The notes under the pieces were generated by a model. The model saw only the letters and a program-made list of their open reading frames with translations, ran no database searches and was not told where the DNA came from. Shown piece after piece: positions 63,861 to 64,000 of a DNA stretch of 64,000 nucleotides. Position numbers and translations under genes: made by a program. Origin of the DNA: Burkholderia sp. Ac-20379 (GTDB taxonomy: Bacteria > Pseudomonadota > Gammaproteobacteria > Burkholderiales > Burkholderiaceae); the NCBI RefSeq assembly GCF_017104645.1, contig NZ_JAAGPF010000005.1:1-64000 (forward strand). The letters are read 5' to 3'. How positions within the stretch are numbered: position 1 is the first letter of the stretch; every line of letters begins with the position of its first letter.

Positions 63861-64000
63861 TCACGCCTCGCAGGTGGCCCACAGGAACGGCTTGACGTTC
63901 TCGCGCGCGAGCGTCACGCCGAGGCCCGGCTTGTCTTCCACTTCGAGCCAGCCGTCCTTGATGCGCGCTTCCGGCGCGTTTTCGAGCACCGGCACGTAGA
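63861..64000 (-). CDS. C-terminus of an enolase-superfamily-like protein (cut by window)
   Basis: Only the last 46 codons are inside the window (partial, start beyond 64000). They read YVPVLENAPEARIKDGWLEV then EDKPGLGVTLARENVKPFLW and end ATCEA. The DGWLEV-x-D-x-PGLGV pattern is typical of the C-terminus of mandelate racemase/muconate-lactonizing-type sugar acid dehydratases. Substrate cannot be judged from this fragment. Confidence 0.6.
   Translation of the reverse strand, partial: YVPVLENAPEARIKDGWLEVEDKPGLGVTLARENVKPFLWATCEA

Overview
The window reads as a stretch of chromosome from a high-GC betaproteobacterium, most likely Burkholderia in the strict sense and possibly the plant-associated glumae/gladioli group (the species is a guess). 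This rests on codon use, the trimeric porin and glycine-zipper lipoprotein styles, a short H-NS-like protein and the T6SS island type. Most of it is ordinary, tightly packed, high-GC chromosome with many rho-independent terminators. I see no rRNA, tRNA, CRISPR array, insertion sequence or phage.

Bases 1-14,000 hold housekeeping and transport genes: a truncated OprB-type porin, a 9-bp minisatellite, an SGNH hydrolase, catalase-peroxidase KatG, a LysR regulator, an ArgT-like binding protein with an M14-type deacylase, an orphan MetQ, a strongly expressed general porin, two small conserved proteins, threonine aldolase and a MarR regulator. Bases 14,000-24,000 hold an AT-richer spacer, two small envelope proteins, a cyanide-insensitive-type cytochrome bd operon (cydA, cydB and a 56-residue DUF2474-type membrane protein) behind a perfect FNR/ANR box, a VOC/Old-Yellow-Enzyme/SDR/LysR run, and a squalene/phytoene synthase. 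Bases 24,000-39,500 hold two AhpD-like proteins, H-NS, glcG-glcB (glyoxylate use), regulators, two MFS exporters and a 1278-residue AsmA/DUF748 envelope protein.

Bases 39,700-51,900 form an orphan T6SS vgrG island on the minus strand: VgrG, an 821-residue effector with an M23-like N-terminal half and a GH19/lysozyme-like C-terminal half, two related exported immunity-like proteins in clearly AT-rich DNA, a PAAR tip, a 427-residue membrane protein and a TssM-like protein whose P-loop is missing. No core T6SS genes are present, so a machine encoded elsewhere would have to deliver the toxin. GC drops inside the effector gene, which suggests a recently exchanged toxin/immunity module.

Bases 52,200-63,800 look like a lysine/pipecolate catabolic region: a LhpI-type cyclic imine reductase, a DadA-type oxidase, a DUF1338 (2-oxoadipate dioxygenase/decarboxylase family) protein, an ALDH7 (AmaB-type) dehydrogenase, a second FAD oxidase and a LysN-type aminotransferase, with a LivK-type binding protein and three regulators. 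Together they could take Delta1-piperideine-2-carboxylate through pipecolate, 2-aminoadipate semialdehyde, 2-aminoadipate and 2-oxoadipate to 2-hydroxyglutarate. A shared sequence (TTTCCGATAGGA) precedes two of these units. The window ends inside a gene for an enolase-superfamily-like protein.
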